Assembly: GCA_942490895.1 (NCBI GenBank)
Contig: CALNZC010000029.1
Coordinates: 62,001-126,000 of the forward strand
Source of the DNA: JAGNXB01 sp942490895
Lineage (GTDB): Bacteria; Bacteroidota; Bacteroidia; Chitinophagales; Saprospiraceae
Direction: 5' to 3'
DNA: 64,000 nt
A program made the position numbers and the translations under genes. The number at the start of each line of letters is the position of its first letter. Within the stretch, counting starts at the first letter, position 1. A model generated the notes under the pieces. The model did not search any database. It was not told the DNA's origin and saw only the letters and a program-made list of their open reading frames with translations. Positions 7,714 to 17,042 of the stretch are shown one piece after another.

Positions 7714-10700
7714 ATGAAACAAGTCTCTACCTTGCTTTTAATCCTGCTGGTGCCCTTTATGCTCGTGGCCCAGCAGCAGTCGAGCCTAGATATTGCCATG
7801 CGCTATCTGGAGTCCCAGGCCAAAACACTGGGAGTCACTTCCAGTGATTTGGCCGACCTGGCTATTGACAAAGAATATCAGACCGTCACAAATGGCGTCA
7901 CTCACCTTTACCTGATCCAAAGACATCAGGGAGTGGAGGTGTACAATGCCATTGCCAACGTGAATATTCAAAATGGAAAAGTACTTTTCGCTGGGAATCG
8001 ACTGATTTCCAATTTGGCCTCCAAGGTGAATACGACGCAACCCGTCATCACTCCGACGCAGGCGCTTGAAAAAGCACTTCTCCATCTGGGCACCACACCT
8101 GCCAAAACATTTTCCCTTCTGGAACGGGTATCCGATCACGAGATGACTTATGACAAGGGTGACTTCTCCCATGAGAATGTGCCGGTCAAACTTCGCCTTC
8201 AGCCGATGAAGAACGGCACCGTCCGTTTGGTATGGGATATGGCTATTGACCTGGTCAAGGGTCTGGACTACTGGAGCATTCGTGTGGATGCCATTACCGG
8301 GGAAATCCTGGACCAGCATTCCTGGACCATTCATTGTTCGTTCGGATCAGACGCGGAGGAAGGTTGTGACCACAATCACGCCGTCACCCATCGTCAAATG
8401 AAGTCCGTAAAAGAAGCCCGTGAGCAAAATCGGACGACGACTGGATCTGTACCAAATTCATACAATGTATTTGCTTTCCCGATCGAAAGCCCCGCACATG
8501 GAGACCGTAGTATTGTGGTCGATCCTGCTGATCCGGTTGCCTCTCCATTCGGATGGCATGACATCAATGGTGTTGCCGGAGCAGAGTACACCTATACCCG
8601 TGGCAATAACGTGCGTGCTTTTGATGCCCGGAATGCGAATACGACCAGCAATGGCAACGAACCTAATGGAGGCGCTCAGTTGGAATTTGATTTCCCACTT
8701 GATGAAAATGCCGAGCCGGAAACCTTCACGGATGCCGCTACAGTCAATCTGTTCTATGCGATCAATATGTTCCATGACAAGACCTACCACTATGGTTTTA
8801 ACGAAGAAGCGGGCAATTTCCAAGCCACGAACTATACCAATAATGGGCAAGGTGGCGACTTTGTGAATGGTCTGGCACAATATGGGGCTGTGGGTCTGCA
8901 GAATATCAACAATGCAGATTTCTCCACGCCTTCCGATGGTGGGAATGGCCGTATGCGGATGTTTCTTTGGGACCGTTCGGCTGCAGGTGCAGTAGAATAT
9001 CTGAATATCGATGCACCTTCAGAAGTTGCTGGCAAGGTGCAAACCTCTCTGGCCAGTTTTGGCCCGCAGATCAACTCTACACCTACAACAGGCGAAATTG
9101 TCATCGTGGATGACGGCACCGGAAATCCGACACAGGGCTGTTTCAACCCTACCAATAACCTGAACGGAAAGATCGCACTGATCGATCGCGGAAATTGCGA
9201 ATTCGGGAAGAAGATTCTCAATGCAGAAAAAGCGGGTGCTATTGCCGTGATCATCTGCAACTTCGAAGATGCGTTTGTCAATATGGGTGCAGGTGCTGTC
9301 GGCGACCAGGTCACCATACCATCCGTATTCGTACGTCAGTCAGATTGTGCTGTCTTCCGGGTGTTTGCAGACATGGGACTGACAGCCACCATTGCAGCCC
9401 CTGTAGATCCAACAGACCCGGATTATCTCGATGGGACACTGGACAACGGCATCATTTGCCATGAAAATGGTCATGGGGTCTCCAATCGCCTCACGGGTGG
9501 GCCTGGTCAGGCTGGTTGTCTCGGCGGTGAAGAACAAATGGGCGAAGGATGGTCTGACTTTATGACCCTGATCCTGACTGCCAAGGAAGGCGACACCCCG
9601 GAAATGAAGCGGGGTATCGGTACATTCGTGAGCCGTGAAGCCAACAACGGGAAAGGCATTCGAAATTTCCCTTATTCCACAGACATGGTCATCAACCCGG
9701 TGACCTATAACGACATCCGGACCTTTTCCGTACCTCACGGTGTCGGTTCAGTTTGGTGCTCGATGCTTTGGGATCTATATTGGGCAATGGCCGATAAGTA
9801 CGGCTATGACCCTGATTTCGACAATCCGGATTCGGGGAACAACAAAGCGATCCAGTTGGTCATGGACGGCATGAAAATGCAAGCCTGTACTCCTGGGTTT
9901 ATCGATGGTCGGGATGCGATACTGGCAGCTGACCAGGCGAACAATAATGGTGAAAACCAATGTCTGATCTGGGAAGTCTTCGCTCGTCGTGGCCTGGGTG
10001 TGAATGCCGACCAGGGCACATCTGCCCTCCGTTCTGACGGTGTTGAAAACTTTGACGTGCCAGACTGTCGTCCGGAGCTCAAAGTGAGAAAGGCCGTCAC
10101 TTCTGTGATCAATGCCGGAGATCCTATCGATGTGATCCTGACGGTGAAGAATGACCGACCCGATGCTGTCACCGGTGTTGTTGTGCGTGATCTCATTCCT
10201 GAAAACGCCACTTTCGTTGCGGCTTCTTCCAGTATGATGGCCACTCAAAATGGTGATGAACTCATGTTCAACATCGGCAATATGGCCGCTGGAACCTCAT
10301 TGGAGATCACCTATACCCTGAATACTTCTGAAGTACACGGTTCCGATCTCATCTATTACGAACCATGTGAAGAAGATGATATTGACATCTGGCTGAAAGA
10401 GTGGGTCGACGGAGCAAATGAACTCTATTTCGAGGTTTCTGATTATCAGGTGAATAATGGAACAAATGCCTGGGGAATCCTCAACTCAGACACCACCCTC
10501 CGATCCAACTTGTACTTGATTGAACCCGTAACACTTGATGCAGATAAGCCAATTCTTCGCTTCAGCCATTCATACAACACCGAGTATCGGGTAGATGCTG
10601 GATTTGTGCAGGTCTCCACAGACTATGGCGTCAACTGGCTGGATGTCCGTGACAAGCTGTTCCGTGAGCCTTATGCTCTCGGGGGTATTCAGTACAGCAC

Positions 10701-11253
10701 ATTCAGTGTGCCGAACTCCGTTGGATTCACTGGTTCTTCTGATGGATTCGTAGATACCTATATCGACTTGTCGGAATATGCCGGTCAGGACGTTGTGATC
10801 CGTTGGTTGTTTGCCTGTGACGGCAATACTGCTGATGTCACCAATGGCTGGTTTATTGACGACGTCACCTTCATGGATATGTATCATTACAACTCTGAAG
10901 TGTGTCTCAGTTTTGATCAGGGTGCAGATTTTTGTGACCTGCCTTCCGGAAAAGGAACCTTTGTAGAACACAGTACGACAGGTATTGACAACGAACCAAC
11001 ACTGGAAGGGGTTCGTGTCTATCCCAACCCGGCAAGAGAAGGATTGTATGTGACGATCGATCGGGGCACACCTGCTGATTATCAGATCACCCTGACCAGT
11101 ATGGACGGCAAGTCCCTTTGGACACAGTCACTGGCCGGAACGACCTATCAGACCATCCAGATCCCATTACAGAGTGCCATGACGGGTCTGTATGTGATCA
11201 AGATCGAGTCTGCTGAAGGTGTATTTGTTGAAAAAGTAGTGGTGAAGCCATAG
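7714..11253 (+). CDS. Secreted M36 (fungalysin-type) metalloprotease with PA, DUF11 and type IX sorting domains
   Basis: 1179 residues. A signal peptide (1-19) precedes an FTP-type propeptide (about 40-210). The catalytic domain holds the zinc motif H583-E-N-G-H587, within ICHENGHGVSNRLTGG, and a downstream Glu in EQMGEGWSDF. A PA domain (about 450-555, RGNCEFGKKILNAEKAGA) is inserted ahead of the motif. Next are a DUF11-like beta domain (about 785-870) and a lectin/MAM-like beta region. A type IX secretion sorting domain (about 1100-1179) starts VRVYPNPAREG and ends VEKVVVKP. The protein is expected to leave by the Por system and act as a secreted or cell-attached protease. A strong terminator follows. 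Confidence 0.95.
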   Translation: MKQVSTLLLILLVPFMLVAQQQSSLDIAMRYLESQAKTLGVTSSDLADLAIDKEYQTVTNGVTHLYLIQRHQGVEVYNAIANVNIQNGKVLFAGNRLISNLASKVNTTQPVITPTQALEKALLHLGTTPAKTFSLLERVSDHEMTYDKGDFSHENVPVKLRLQPMKNGTVRLVWDMAIDLVKGLDYWSIRVDAITGEILDQHSWTIHCSFGSDAEEGCDHNHAVTHRQMKSVKEAREQNRTTTGSVPNSYNVFAFPIESPAHGDRSIVVDPADPVASPFGWHDINGVAGAEYTYTRGNNVRAFDARNANTTSNGNEPNGGAQLEFDFPLDENAEPETFTDAATVNLFYAINMFHDKTYHYGFNEEAGNFQATNYTNNGQGGDFVNGLAQYGAVGLQNINNADFSTPSDGGNGRMRMFLWDRSAAGAVEYLNIDAPSEVAGKVQTSLASFGPQINSTPTTGEIVIVDDGTGNPTQGCFNPTNNLNGKIALIDRGNCEFGKKILNAEKAGAIAVIICNFEDAFVNMGAGAVGDQVTIPSVFVRQSDCAVFRVFADMGLTATIAAPVDPTDPDYLDGTLDNGIICHENGHGVSNRLTGGPGQAGCLGGEEQMGEGWSDFMTLILTAKEGDTPEMKRGIGTFVSREANNGKGIRNFPYSTDMVINPVTYNDIRTFSVPHGVGSVWCSMLWDLYWAMADKYGYDPDFDNPDSGNNKAIQLVMDGMKMQACTPGFIDGRDAILAADQANNNGENQCLIWEVFARRGLGVNADQGTSALRSDGVENFDVPDCRPELKVRKAVTSVINAGDPIDVILTVKNDRPDAVTGVVVRDLIPENATFVAASSSMMATQNGDELMFNIGNMAAGTSLEITYTLNTSEVHGSDLIYYEPCEEDDIDIWLKEWVDGANELYFEVSDYQVNNGTNAWGILNSDTTLRSNLYLIEPVTLDADKPILRFSHSYNTEYRVDAGFVQVSTDYGVNWLDVRDKLFREPYALGGIQYSTFSVPNSVGFTGSSDGFVDTYIDLSEYAGQDVVIRWLFACDGNTADVTNGWFIDDVTFMDMYHYNSEVCLSFDQGADFCDLPSGKGTFVEHSTTGIDNEPTLEGVRVYPNPAREGLYVTIDRGTPADYQITLTSMDGKSLWTQSLAGTTYQTIQIPLQSAMTGLYVIKIESAEGVFVEKVVVKP

Positions 11254-11273
11254 CGCTCCTTCACTTGAATGAT

Positions 11274-11309
11274 AAAAGCCGGAGCAGCGATGCAGCTCCG
11301 GCTTTTTTT
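11274..11309 (+). terminator. Rho-independent terminator after the M36 protease
   Basis: An 11-bp perfect stem (AAAGCCGGAGC at 11275-11285, GCTCCGGCTTT at 11295-11305) and a run of seven T residues, 22 bp past the protease stop. Confidence 0.95.
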
Positions 11310-11530
11310 ATTTCCATACCATTTGGACACCCACTAGGTGCTCTAATATTAAGGGGCCCTGTTATGGTGATATTGAACCCCACCGGAGTTTCGGTCTCCT
11401 TGCCTGAAAAATTAAACCAAAAAGTTGAGGCAAATCACAGGCGATTAGTTTCACGAATACCTGTCCGCCAACAGAGGAACCTCATCTAGGAATTTATCAG
11501 GATTAAACCGACAATGTCCTGGATTCTCCT
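11310..11530. other. Gene-free spacer
   Basis: Spacer between the protease terminator and the convergent cysQ stop. No credible gene was seen; the only pattern is an iterated CTCC(A/T)CT tract at about 11527-11554, which runs into the cysQ end. Confidence 0.5.
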
Positions 11531-12349
11531 TTACTCCTCCACTCCTCCACTCCTTAACCCCAAACAATCCGTGCAATTCCCGTAAGCCAGAAAATAGGGA
11601 TTCAGCAGATCCGGCTTATTATACTGCATCTGCTTTCCAGTCTCCGCATGGACCATGATCCCACCGGCTTCCTCCAGGATGATATCTGCTGCAGCAGTAT
11701 CCCACTCCATGGTGGGTGCAAATCGCGGATAGATATCCGCATCTCCCGAGGCGAGGAGTATGATCTTGAGAGAAGAGCCTGATGGTCGAATCACGGGTTG
11801 ATGAAAGCTGGACATAAAGGCCTCGGTTTCTGCATCACGGTGCGAGCGAGAAGCCACCAGACGGAGCCCGGGATCCTTCTTTGAAAAAGTACGGGCGGTC
11901 AATCGAGCGTCCTGCCCAGATTTTTTGGTCCAGGCACCAGAACCTCTCACAGCCCAAAACAAAGTATCGGATACGGGCACAGCGACTACACCTAATACCG
12001 GCCGACCGCCGGCAAGGAGGGCGATATTGACCGTAAACTCCCCGTTCTTTTTGACAAACTCTTTTGTCCCATCCAGGGGATCCACCATCCAGCATAACGG
12101 AAAATCCTTCCGCTGGGCATAGGGCACCTGCTTGTTCTCTTCGGAAAGGAACGGGATTTCCGGAAAGGCCTCCTGGAGCGTCTTTTGAATGATCGCATTG
12201 GCCCGAAGGTCCGCCTGGGTCAGAGGGGAATCATCTGACTTGGTCATCACGTCTTCGGCAGAAAAGGTGTCATACACCTCGAGGATCTCTGTGCAAGCCA
12301 GCCGGGCAGCTGCACGACAAGTCTCCAGATATTGTTGAACGTCAACCAT
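11531..12349 (-). CDS. cysQ: 3'(2'),5'-bisphosphate nucleotidase CysQ
   Basis: An inositol-monophosphatase-superfamily phosphatase of 272 residues with the family metal site: Glu70-Glu71 (FLSEEN), D90-P-L-D93-G-T (VDPLDGTKEF) and D217 (EWDTAAADIILEEAGG). The KEF after DPLDGT and the MEWDTAAAD context are typical of CysQ, which removes the 3'-phosphate from PAP, a by-product of sulfate assimilation. Cytoplasmic, Mg-dependent. A TACCTTTG promoter element ends only 4 nt before the ATG, which suggests a leaderless or nearly leaderless mRNA. The terminator of pckA sits directly upstream. Confidence 0.92.
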   Translation of the reverse strand: MVDVQQYLETCRAAARLACTEILEVYDTFSAEDVMTKSDDSPLTQADLRANAIIQKTLQEAFPEIPFLSEENKQVPYAQRKDFPLCWMVDPLDGTKEFVKKNGEFTVNIALLAGGRPVLGVVAVPVSDTLFWAVRGSGAWTKKSGQDARLTARTFSKKDPGLRLVASRSHRDAETEAFMSSFHQPVIRPSGSSLKIILLASGDADIYPRFAPTMEWDTAAADIILEEAGGIMVHAETGKQMQYNKPDLLNPYFLAYGNCTDCLGLRSGGVEE

Positions 12350-12353
12350 ATTG

Positions 12354-12361
12354 CAAAGGTA
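12354..12361 (-). promoter_or_regulatory. -7 element immediately ahead of cysQ
   Basis: Read on the minus strand this is TACCTTTG, a perfect TAnnTTTG, followed by CAAT and then the cysQ ATG. Transcription would start at or within a few bases of the start codon. Confidence 0.6.
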
Positions 12362-12372
12362 AATTGAAAATA

Positions 12373-12408
12373 GAAAGGCTCCTCAACGATCCCGCTGAAG
12401 AGCCTTTC
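12373..12408 (-). terminator. Terminator after pckA
   Basis: Perfect 9-bp stem (GAAAGGCTC/GAGCCTTTC) with an 18-nt loop, 20 bp past the pckA stop. On the minus strand it is followed by TATTTTCAATTT. It insulates pckA from cysQ. Confidence 0.75.
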
Positions 12409-12427
12409 CACTAAAAGATGAATCACC

Positions 12428-14059
12428 CTATGAATTCACACCTTGAAGGGTGACGGTAGGTGCTGCATCCAGAATTTCCTGGCTGGCCTGATCGGCAAAA
12501 GCCGCAAAATTTTTGGAAAACTGTCCAGCCAACTTGAGGGCCACCTGATCATAGGCGCTTTTGTCAGCCCATGTATTCCGAGGATTCAACACTTCTGTTG
12601 GTACTCCTTGAACGGATTCAGGATAGTGCAATCCAAAGATCGGGTCGGCCTGGAATTTCGTATTGTCCAATTCACCCTGCATAGCCGCTCGAATCATAGC
12701 GCGGGTATACTTGAGGCTCATTCGATTGCCAACACCATACGAACCGCCGTTCCAGCCGGTGTTGACCAACCAGACACTTACGTCATGTTTCTGCATTCTT
12801 TCACCCAGCATCTCCGCATATTGCGTTGGATGCAATGGCAGGAAGGGTGCACCAAAGCAGGCGGAGAATGTCGTTTGTGGCTCCACAACCCCTTCTTCCG
12901 TGCCAGCTACTTTGGCAGTATATCCAGAAATGAAATGATACATCGCCTGCCCGGGAGTCAATCGAGACAACGGAGGCAAAACACCGTAAGCATCGCAGGT
13001 CAGGAAGAATATATGTTTTGGATGACCTCCACGCGATGGGTTTCGGGCATTGGCAATATGATCAATCGGGTAGGATACCCGTGTGTTTTCGGTAATCGAC
13101 TTATCCTCAAAATCAGGCTCTCGCGTCCCTGGTTTGAAGATGATGTTTTCCAGAATCGCCCGATGCTTGATTGCTCGGAAGATATCTGGTTCCTTTTCTT
13201 CGGTCAGGCCGATACATTTGGCATAACAACCGCCTTCAAAGTTGAAGACACCATCACCGCACCAGGCGTGTTCGTCATCTCCGATCAGTTCCCGTTCTGG
13301 ATCGGCCGAAAGAGTGGTTTTCCCTGTGCCGGACAAACCGAAGAAAACTGCAGTATCGCCATCGGCACCGATATTGGCCGAACAGTGCATGCTCAGCACT
13401 TTGCGTTCCTGAGGCAGGATATAGTTGAGGACTGAGAAGATTCCCTTTTTGATCTCTCCGGTATAGCCCGTTCCGCCAACAAGAATGGTCTTTTTGGCAA
13501 AATGGATAATGGCAAAGTTTTTTGAAGGCACCCCATCCGTTGCAGGGTCAGCTTGGAGGCCTGGCACATTGAGTACCAGCCATTCCGGATCAAAATTGGA
13601 GAGCTCTTCCCATTTGGGACGAAGAAACATGTTGGAGGCAAACTGATTGCTCCATGGATACTCCGTAATCACTCGGATCTTCATCCGATATTCGGGATGA
13701 TCGCAAGCGATGGCATCGCGAACGAAAATATCCTTTCCTTTCAGGTAGTCTGTGGCCTTTGAATAAAGTTGATCAAAGATCTTGCCTTCGATCGGGTGGT
13801 TGAACTTGCCTGTCCAATCCACAGTTTCTGTCGTGTAGGCATCCTTTACAATGAAGCGATCCTTGGGTGCACGACCCGTAAAGCGACCGGTAGATACGAC
13901 GAGTGCACCTTTGTCACTCAGTTCACCCATACCTCTCTTCAGGCTCTCCTCTACTAATTCTTCGGGAGTCAGATTCCAGTAGGCGGTTTGGTATCCTTGT
14001 AATCCGATAGCTTCCAGCGTCGCAGAATGCGGGCGACGGCCAACGACGTTCTCGATCAT
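12428..14059 (-). CDS. pckA: ATP-dependent phosphoenolpyruvate carboxykinase
   Basis: 543 residues, the usual length. It converts oxaloacetate and ATP to PEP, CO2 and ADP, or the reverse in some fermenters. The kinase-1a P-loop GLSGTGKTT lies at 241-249, just after FF. The kinase-2 motif LIGDDEH is at 258-264, with metal-binding Asp residues. The substrate-site residues in GRFTGRAPKDRF (58-69) and the CSANIG segment are present. It is a monocistronic unit with its own promoter-like element upstream and a terminator downstream. The link to gluconeogenesis is from the family; no partner gene is adjacent. Confidence 0.97.
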   Translation of the reverse strand: MIENVVGRRPHSATLEAIGLQGYQTAYWNLTPEELVEESLKRGMGELSDKGALVVSTGRFTGRAPKDRFIVKDAYTTETVDWTGKFNHPIEGKIFDQLYSKATDYLKGKDIFVRDAIACDHPEYRMKIRVITEYPWSNQFASNMFLRPKWEELSNFDPEWLVLNVPGLQADPATDGVPSKNFAIIHFAKKTILVGGTGYTGEIKKGIFSVLNYILPQERKVLSMHCSANIGADGDTAVFFGLSGTGKTTLSADPERELIGDDEHAWCGDGVFNFEGGCYAKCIGLTEEKEPDIFRAIKHRAILENIIFKPGTREPDFEDKSITENTRVSYPIDHIANARNPSRGGHPKHIFFLTCDAYGVLPPLSRLTPGQAMYHFISGYTAKVAGTEEGVVEPQTTFSACFGAPFLPLHPTQYAEMLGERMQKHDVSVWLVNTGWNGGSYGVGNRMSLKYTRAMIRAAMQGELDNTKFQADPIFGLHYPESVQGVPTEVLNPRNTWADKSAYDQVALKLAGQFSKNFAAFADQASQEILDAAPTVTLQGVNS

Positions 14060-14128
14060 ATTGATTTGGTTTTAATCAGCCACCTGCATAACGCGAAAGC
14101 CAATTGAGAATTTTGTTGAATAGGGGTA

Positions 14129-14136
14129 CAAATTTA
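14129..14136 (-). promoter_or_regulatory. -7 element upstream of pckA
   Basis: TAAATTTG on the minus strand, matching TAnnTTTG, about 70 bp before the pckA start. A T-rich stretch lies upstream at a plausible -33 distance. Confidence 0.5.
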
Positions 14137-14396
14137 CATTGAGCAGTTCTAAAAACCCCTGAATCTGGCGATTGGTTTAGGATTATCGGGAAAATACTTG
14201 CCCATTTCCCCTTGGACATCATCACAGCATAGCCCGAAACAAAGGGCCAGGAGCCGATATCCTCAGAAGGATATAACAATTAGAAATATGTATCATTCCC
14301 TCAGAAATCCTGGCGAAAGCCTTGCAGGTTCACGGTGCATCGAATGAACCTGATAATGGTTAGGGTGCAGAAGCCCACCATCCATCGAAAATCCCC
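14137..14396. other. Divergent intergenic region between pckA and the E2 gene
   Basis: The 374-bp gap 14060-14433 carries the two outward-facing -7 elements. Between them is only a small hairpin (ATATCC/GGATAT near 14260). No coding sequence was recognised. Confidence 0.5.
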
Positions 14397-14404
14397 TACC
14401 TTTG
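14397..14404 (+). promoter_or_regulatory. -7 element upstream of the E2 gene
   Basis: TACCTTTG, a match to TAnnTTTG, 29 bp before the ATG at 14434. Confidence 0.6.
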
Positions 14405-14433
14405 TGGCGTATAACGGATAGAAAACAGAGACT

Positions 14434-15783
14434 ATGGCACAGGTTGATCTGATCATGCCCAAAATGGGCGAAAGCATCATCGAAGCCACCATCCTACGCT
14501 GGCTGAAAAAGCCGGGCGAACAGGTAGAAGTGGATGAAACTATTCTGGAGATCGCAACGGATAAGGTTGACTCAGAGGTGCCCTCACCTGTTGCCGGTAC
14601 TCTTGGCGAATGGCTCTTCCAGGAAAATGATGTCGTTCCTGTAGGGCAGATCATCGCGACCATCCTGACGGGTGATTCCGTCGCAGAAGCTAAACCAAGT
14701 CCAGCTGTAGCCTCTGCTAATGGCAATGGACAAGCCAACCCGGTTGCAACTCCAGCTCCAATTGCCGCAACCGTTTCAACACACGCACCTGTTGCTACTG
14801 TAGCGGAGATCCCACGTACTACCACCGGTGGCCGGTTCTATTCCCCACTCGTCCGGACCATCGCTCAAAAAGAACAAATCGGAACGGCCGAACTCGATCA
14901 GATTCAGGGGAGTGGCCTTGGTGGACGAGTGACCAAAACAGATATCCTCCAATACCTGGAGAGCCGCAATGCCCCTGTCACTGCACCCGCCTCACCGGCC
15001 ACACCACAAACGACCGCGCCTGCACCAACGGCACCGGCTGCCAAACCGGAACAGACTGCTCCGACTCCTGGCGACAATGTAGAGATCATCGAGATGGACC
15101 GCATGCGCAAGCTGATCGCCGACCATATGGTGATGTCCAAACAGACTTCTCCTCACGTCACCTCCTTTGTCGAAGTGGATGTGACCAACCTGGTCAACTG
15201 GCGGAACAGGATCAAAAATTCATTCCAGGAGAAATACGGAGAGAAGATCACCTTCACACCCGTCTTCATCGAAGCCGTGGTCAAGGCCATTGGGGATTTC
15301 CCCATGGTCAACATCTCTCTTCAGGGAACGTCCATCATCCGAAAAAAAGATATCAATATCGGTATGGCTGCCGCCCTGCCCAGTGGCAATCTCATTGTCC
15401 CTGTCATCAAGCAGGCGGACTACCTCAATCTGGTCGGACTGACCAAAACCGTGAACGACCTGGCCAATCGAGCCCGTCAAAACAAACTGAAGCCGGAAGA
15501 GATCCAGAATGGCACCTTCACCCTGACCAATGTGGGCACCTTTGGTAACGTGATGGGTACGCCGATCATCAACCAGCCCCAAGTCGCCATCATGGCTACC
15601 GGAGCGATCCGTAAAAAACCGGCGGTCGTTGAAACAGCTTATGGCGATATGATCGCCATTCGTCACCAGATGTACCTGTCCCTGTCATATGACCACCGGG
15701 TAGTCGATGGCGCACTGGGTGGATCCTTCCTTCGGAAAGTTGGGGATTATCTGGAGGCATTTGATCCGAATCGGGAGATCTGA
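14434..15783 (+). CDS. Dihydrolipoamide acyltransferase, E2 component of a 2-oxoacid dehydrogenase
   Basis: 449 residues with the three E2 modules. A lipoyl domain (2-80) has the lipoylated Lys44 in EIATDKVDSEV. An Ala/Pro-rich linker leads to a peripheral subunit-binding domain (about 135-170, SPLVRTIAQKE...GSGLGGRVTKTDIL), and a second Ala/Pro linker to the catalytic domain (about 215-449) with active-site His421 and Asp425 in DHRVVDG. The MGESIIEATI start and single lipoyl domain fit the branched-chain or 2-oxoglutarate type rather than pyruvate. No E1 or E3 gene is adjacent, so the complex cannot be fixed from context. The -7 element 29 bp upstream suggests an independent transcript. Confidence 0.93.
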   Translation: MAQVDLIMPKMGESIIEATILRWLKKPGEQVEVDETILEIATDKVDSEVPSPVAGTLGEWLFQENDVVPVGQIIATILTGDSVAEAKPSPAVASANGNGQANPVATPAPIAATVSTHAPVATVAEIPRTTTGGRFYSPLVRTIAQKEQIGTAELDQIQGSGLGGRVTKTDILQYLESRNAPVTAPASPATPQTTAPAPTAPAAKPEQTAPTPGDNVEIIEMDRMRKLIADHMVMSKQTSPHVTSFVEVDVTNLVNWRNRIKNSFQEKYGEKITFTPVFIEAVVKAIGDFPMVNISLQGTSIIRKKDINIGMAAALPSGNLIVPVIKQADYLNLVGLTKTVNDLANRARQNKLKPEEIQNGTFTLTNVGTFGNVMGTPIINQPQVAIMATGAIRKKPAVVETAYGDMIAIRHQMYLSLSYDHRVVDGALGGSFLRKVGDYLEAFDPNREI

Positions 15784-15926
15784 TCAGACAATCAACAGAA
15801 AATTGATGTCACTCAGATGATGAACTACTCAATTGAATGCTAAATTGGTGACGTTTCTTCTCTTTGACAAAGGGAGGCCGAACTTTTCCGATAAAAATTG
15901 CGTTGGCCTAATACATCAACGGAGAT

Positions 15927-16133
15927 ATGAAGGTACTACTGGATATCAAAGACGATCGGGCAGCTTTCATTCTGGAACTCCTTGATCAGTTCAAGTATGT
16001 GAAGGCCAAACCGCTCACACCCTACAGTGCCGAAGTGCTTGAAGGAATTAAGGAAGCTGTTGACGAAGTCAACCAGGTCAAAGCCGGCAAGAAAAAAGCA
16101 CAGCCGTTAAGTGAGTTTCTCAATGAGGTATAA
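15927..16133 (+). CDS. Antitoxin-like small protein of a RelE/ParE module
   Basis: 68 residues, starting MKVLLDIKDDRAAFILELLDQF and charged throughout, with a Lys-rich middle and LSEFLNEV at the end. This is the usual form of the antitoxin that precedes RelE/ParE toxins in Bacteroidota. Its stop overlaps the toxin start by 11 nt, the coupling expected of such pairs. The antitoxin appears complete; the toxin behind it does not. Confidence 0.75.
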   Translation: MKVLLDIKDDRAAFILELLDQFKYVKAKPLTPYSAEVLEGIKEAVDEVNQVKAGKKKAQPLSEFLNEV

Positions 16134-16317
16134 GGTAGACACCATTGCTCCCTTTCGAAAGGAAGCCAAGAAGCTCATTAAGAAATATCCTTCCCTTAAA
16201 CAAGAATTGGCTGATCTTGGAACACAACTTTCCAATGATCCATCTATTGGCACAGCCATGGGAAATGACTGCTACAAAATAAGACTGGCCATAGCGTTTA
16301 AAGGAAAAGGGAAATAA
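16123..16317 (+). pseudogene. RelE/ParE-family toxin, C-terminally truncated
   Basis: 65 residues from the ATG at 16123: MRYKVDTIAPFRKEAKKL, then KKYPSLKQELADLG, then GNDCYKIRLAIAFKGKGK and a stop. Relatives of this toxin type continue after the KGKGK stretch for roughly 35-40 residues (a SGGxRVIT-like strand and a YDKSE-like end). Those strands are needed for the fold and for the C-terminal active-site residues. They are absent here, and the DNA past 16317 turns AT-rich and unrelated, so the gene seems to have been cut at about 16315 by a rearrangement. Probably inactive as a toxin. Confidence 0.72.
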
Positions 16318-16322
16318 TTTTC

Positions 16323-16499
16323 TCATGTCTCGTACAGTACAAACAATCCACCCATAATAAACAATACACCTGACCCGATATATCGTACGTTGTTAACCTC
16401 CATACCAACTCCATTTGGGGCTTTATATTTAAATCCTAAAAAAATTAGGCCAATACCTAAGAAAATGAAAGTAATCCCTAAAATTTTTTGATAGCCCAT
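16323..16499 (-). CDS. Small two-helix membrane protein, unknown function
   Basis: 58 residues from the ATG at 16499: two hydrophobic helices (about 5-24 and 36-55) around a short polar loop (KYKAPNGVGMEVNNVRY). AT-rich compared with flanking core genes. No family recognised. It lies directly against the truncated toxin with convergent ends, so it may have arrived with the DNA that cut the toxin. Confidence 0.4.
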   Translation of the reverse strand: MGYQKILGITFIFLGIGLIFLGFKYKAPNGVGMEVNNVRYIGSGVLFIMGGLFVLYET

Positions 16500-16732
16500 T
16501 TTATTATAATTTATATCTGTCTCAAGATGGACATTAAACAATTATTATCAGCATCAATTAATGACACGTGCTTTTTATTTTAACATTATTTTCTAATTCT
16601 AGTCCAAATTCGGAATAATAGGTCTTTAAACACATCAATAAACACTATCTTATCTAAATAATGCACCCATGCCTCGGCCAGCAGTATATAAGTCAGCACA
16701 CCAACATCAACAGACTAATGTGCATCTCACTA
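16500..16732. other. AT-rich gene-free DNA
   Basis: About 230 bp of AT-rich sequence between the small membrane protein and the first inverted-repeat unit. No gene, tRNA or clear hairpin was seen. Confidence 0.4.
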
Positions 16733-16932
16733 ATTGTCTGAATCAGGATTCACAGGATGACAGGATGAACAGGATGAGAGGCTCGTAAAAGATTGGCCTA
16801 CTTTACTGATAAACAACATGTTTTACAGGTAGAACTGTGAAACATCCTTCAAGATTGGAACAACACTCTAAAAATTTTAGAAATTCCCCATCCTGAAAAT
16901 CCTTAAATCCTCAAAATCCTGATGCTGACAAA
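16733..16932. mobile_element. MITE-like unit with GxxExxY-element terminal repeats, no gene
   Basis: About 200 bp bounded by imperfect inverted repeats. The left end (16735-16777) reads TTGTCTGAATCAGGATT, then AGGAT repeats about every 8-9 bp. The right end (16889-16930), reverse-complemented, reads TTGTCAGCATCAGGATT with AGGATT repeats in the same spacing. The inside is about 110 bp with no ORF. The ends match those of the gene-carrying unit that follows at once, so this looks like a non-autonomous derivative. Confidence 0.6.
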
Positions 16933-17042
16933 TGTGCGGCAACTGTCTGAATCAGGATTCACAGGATTAGAGGATGAACAGGATGCATGGATGGCGGGAA
17001 TTGAAAAAGTCAGGCCACAAATCTAATGACTGGCCTTTACTC

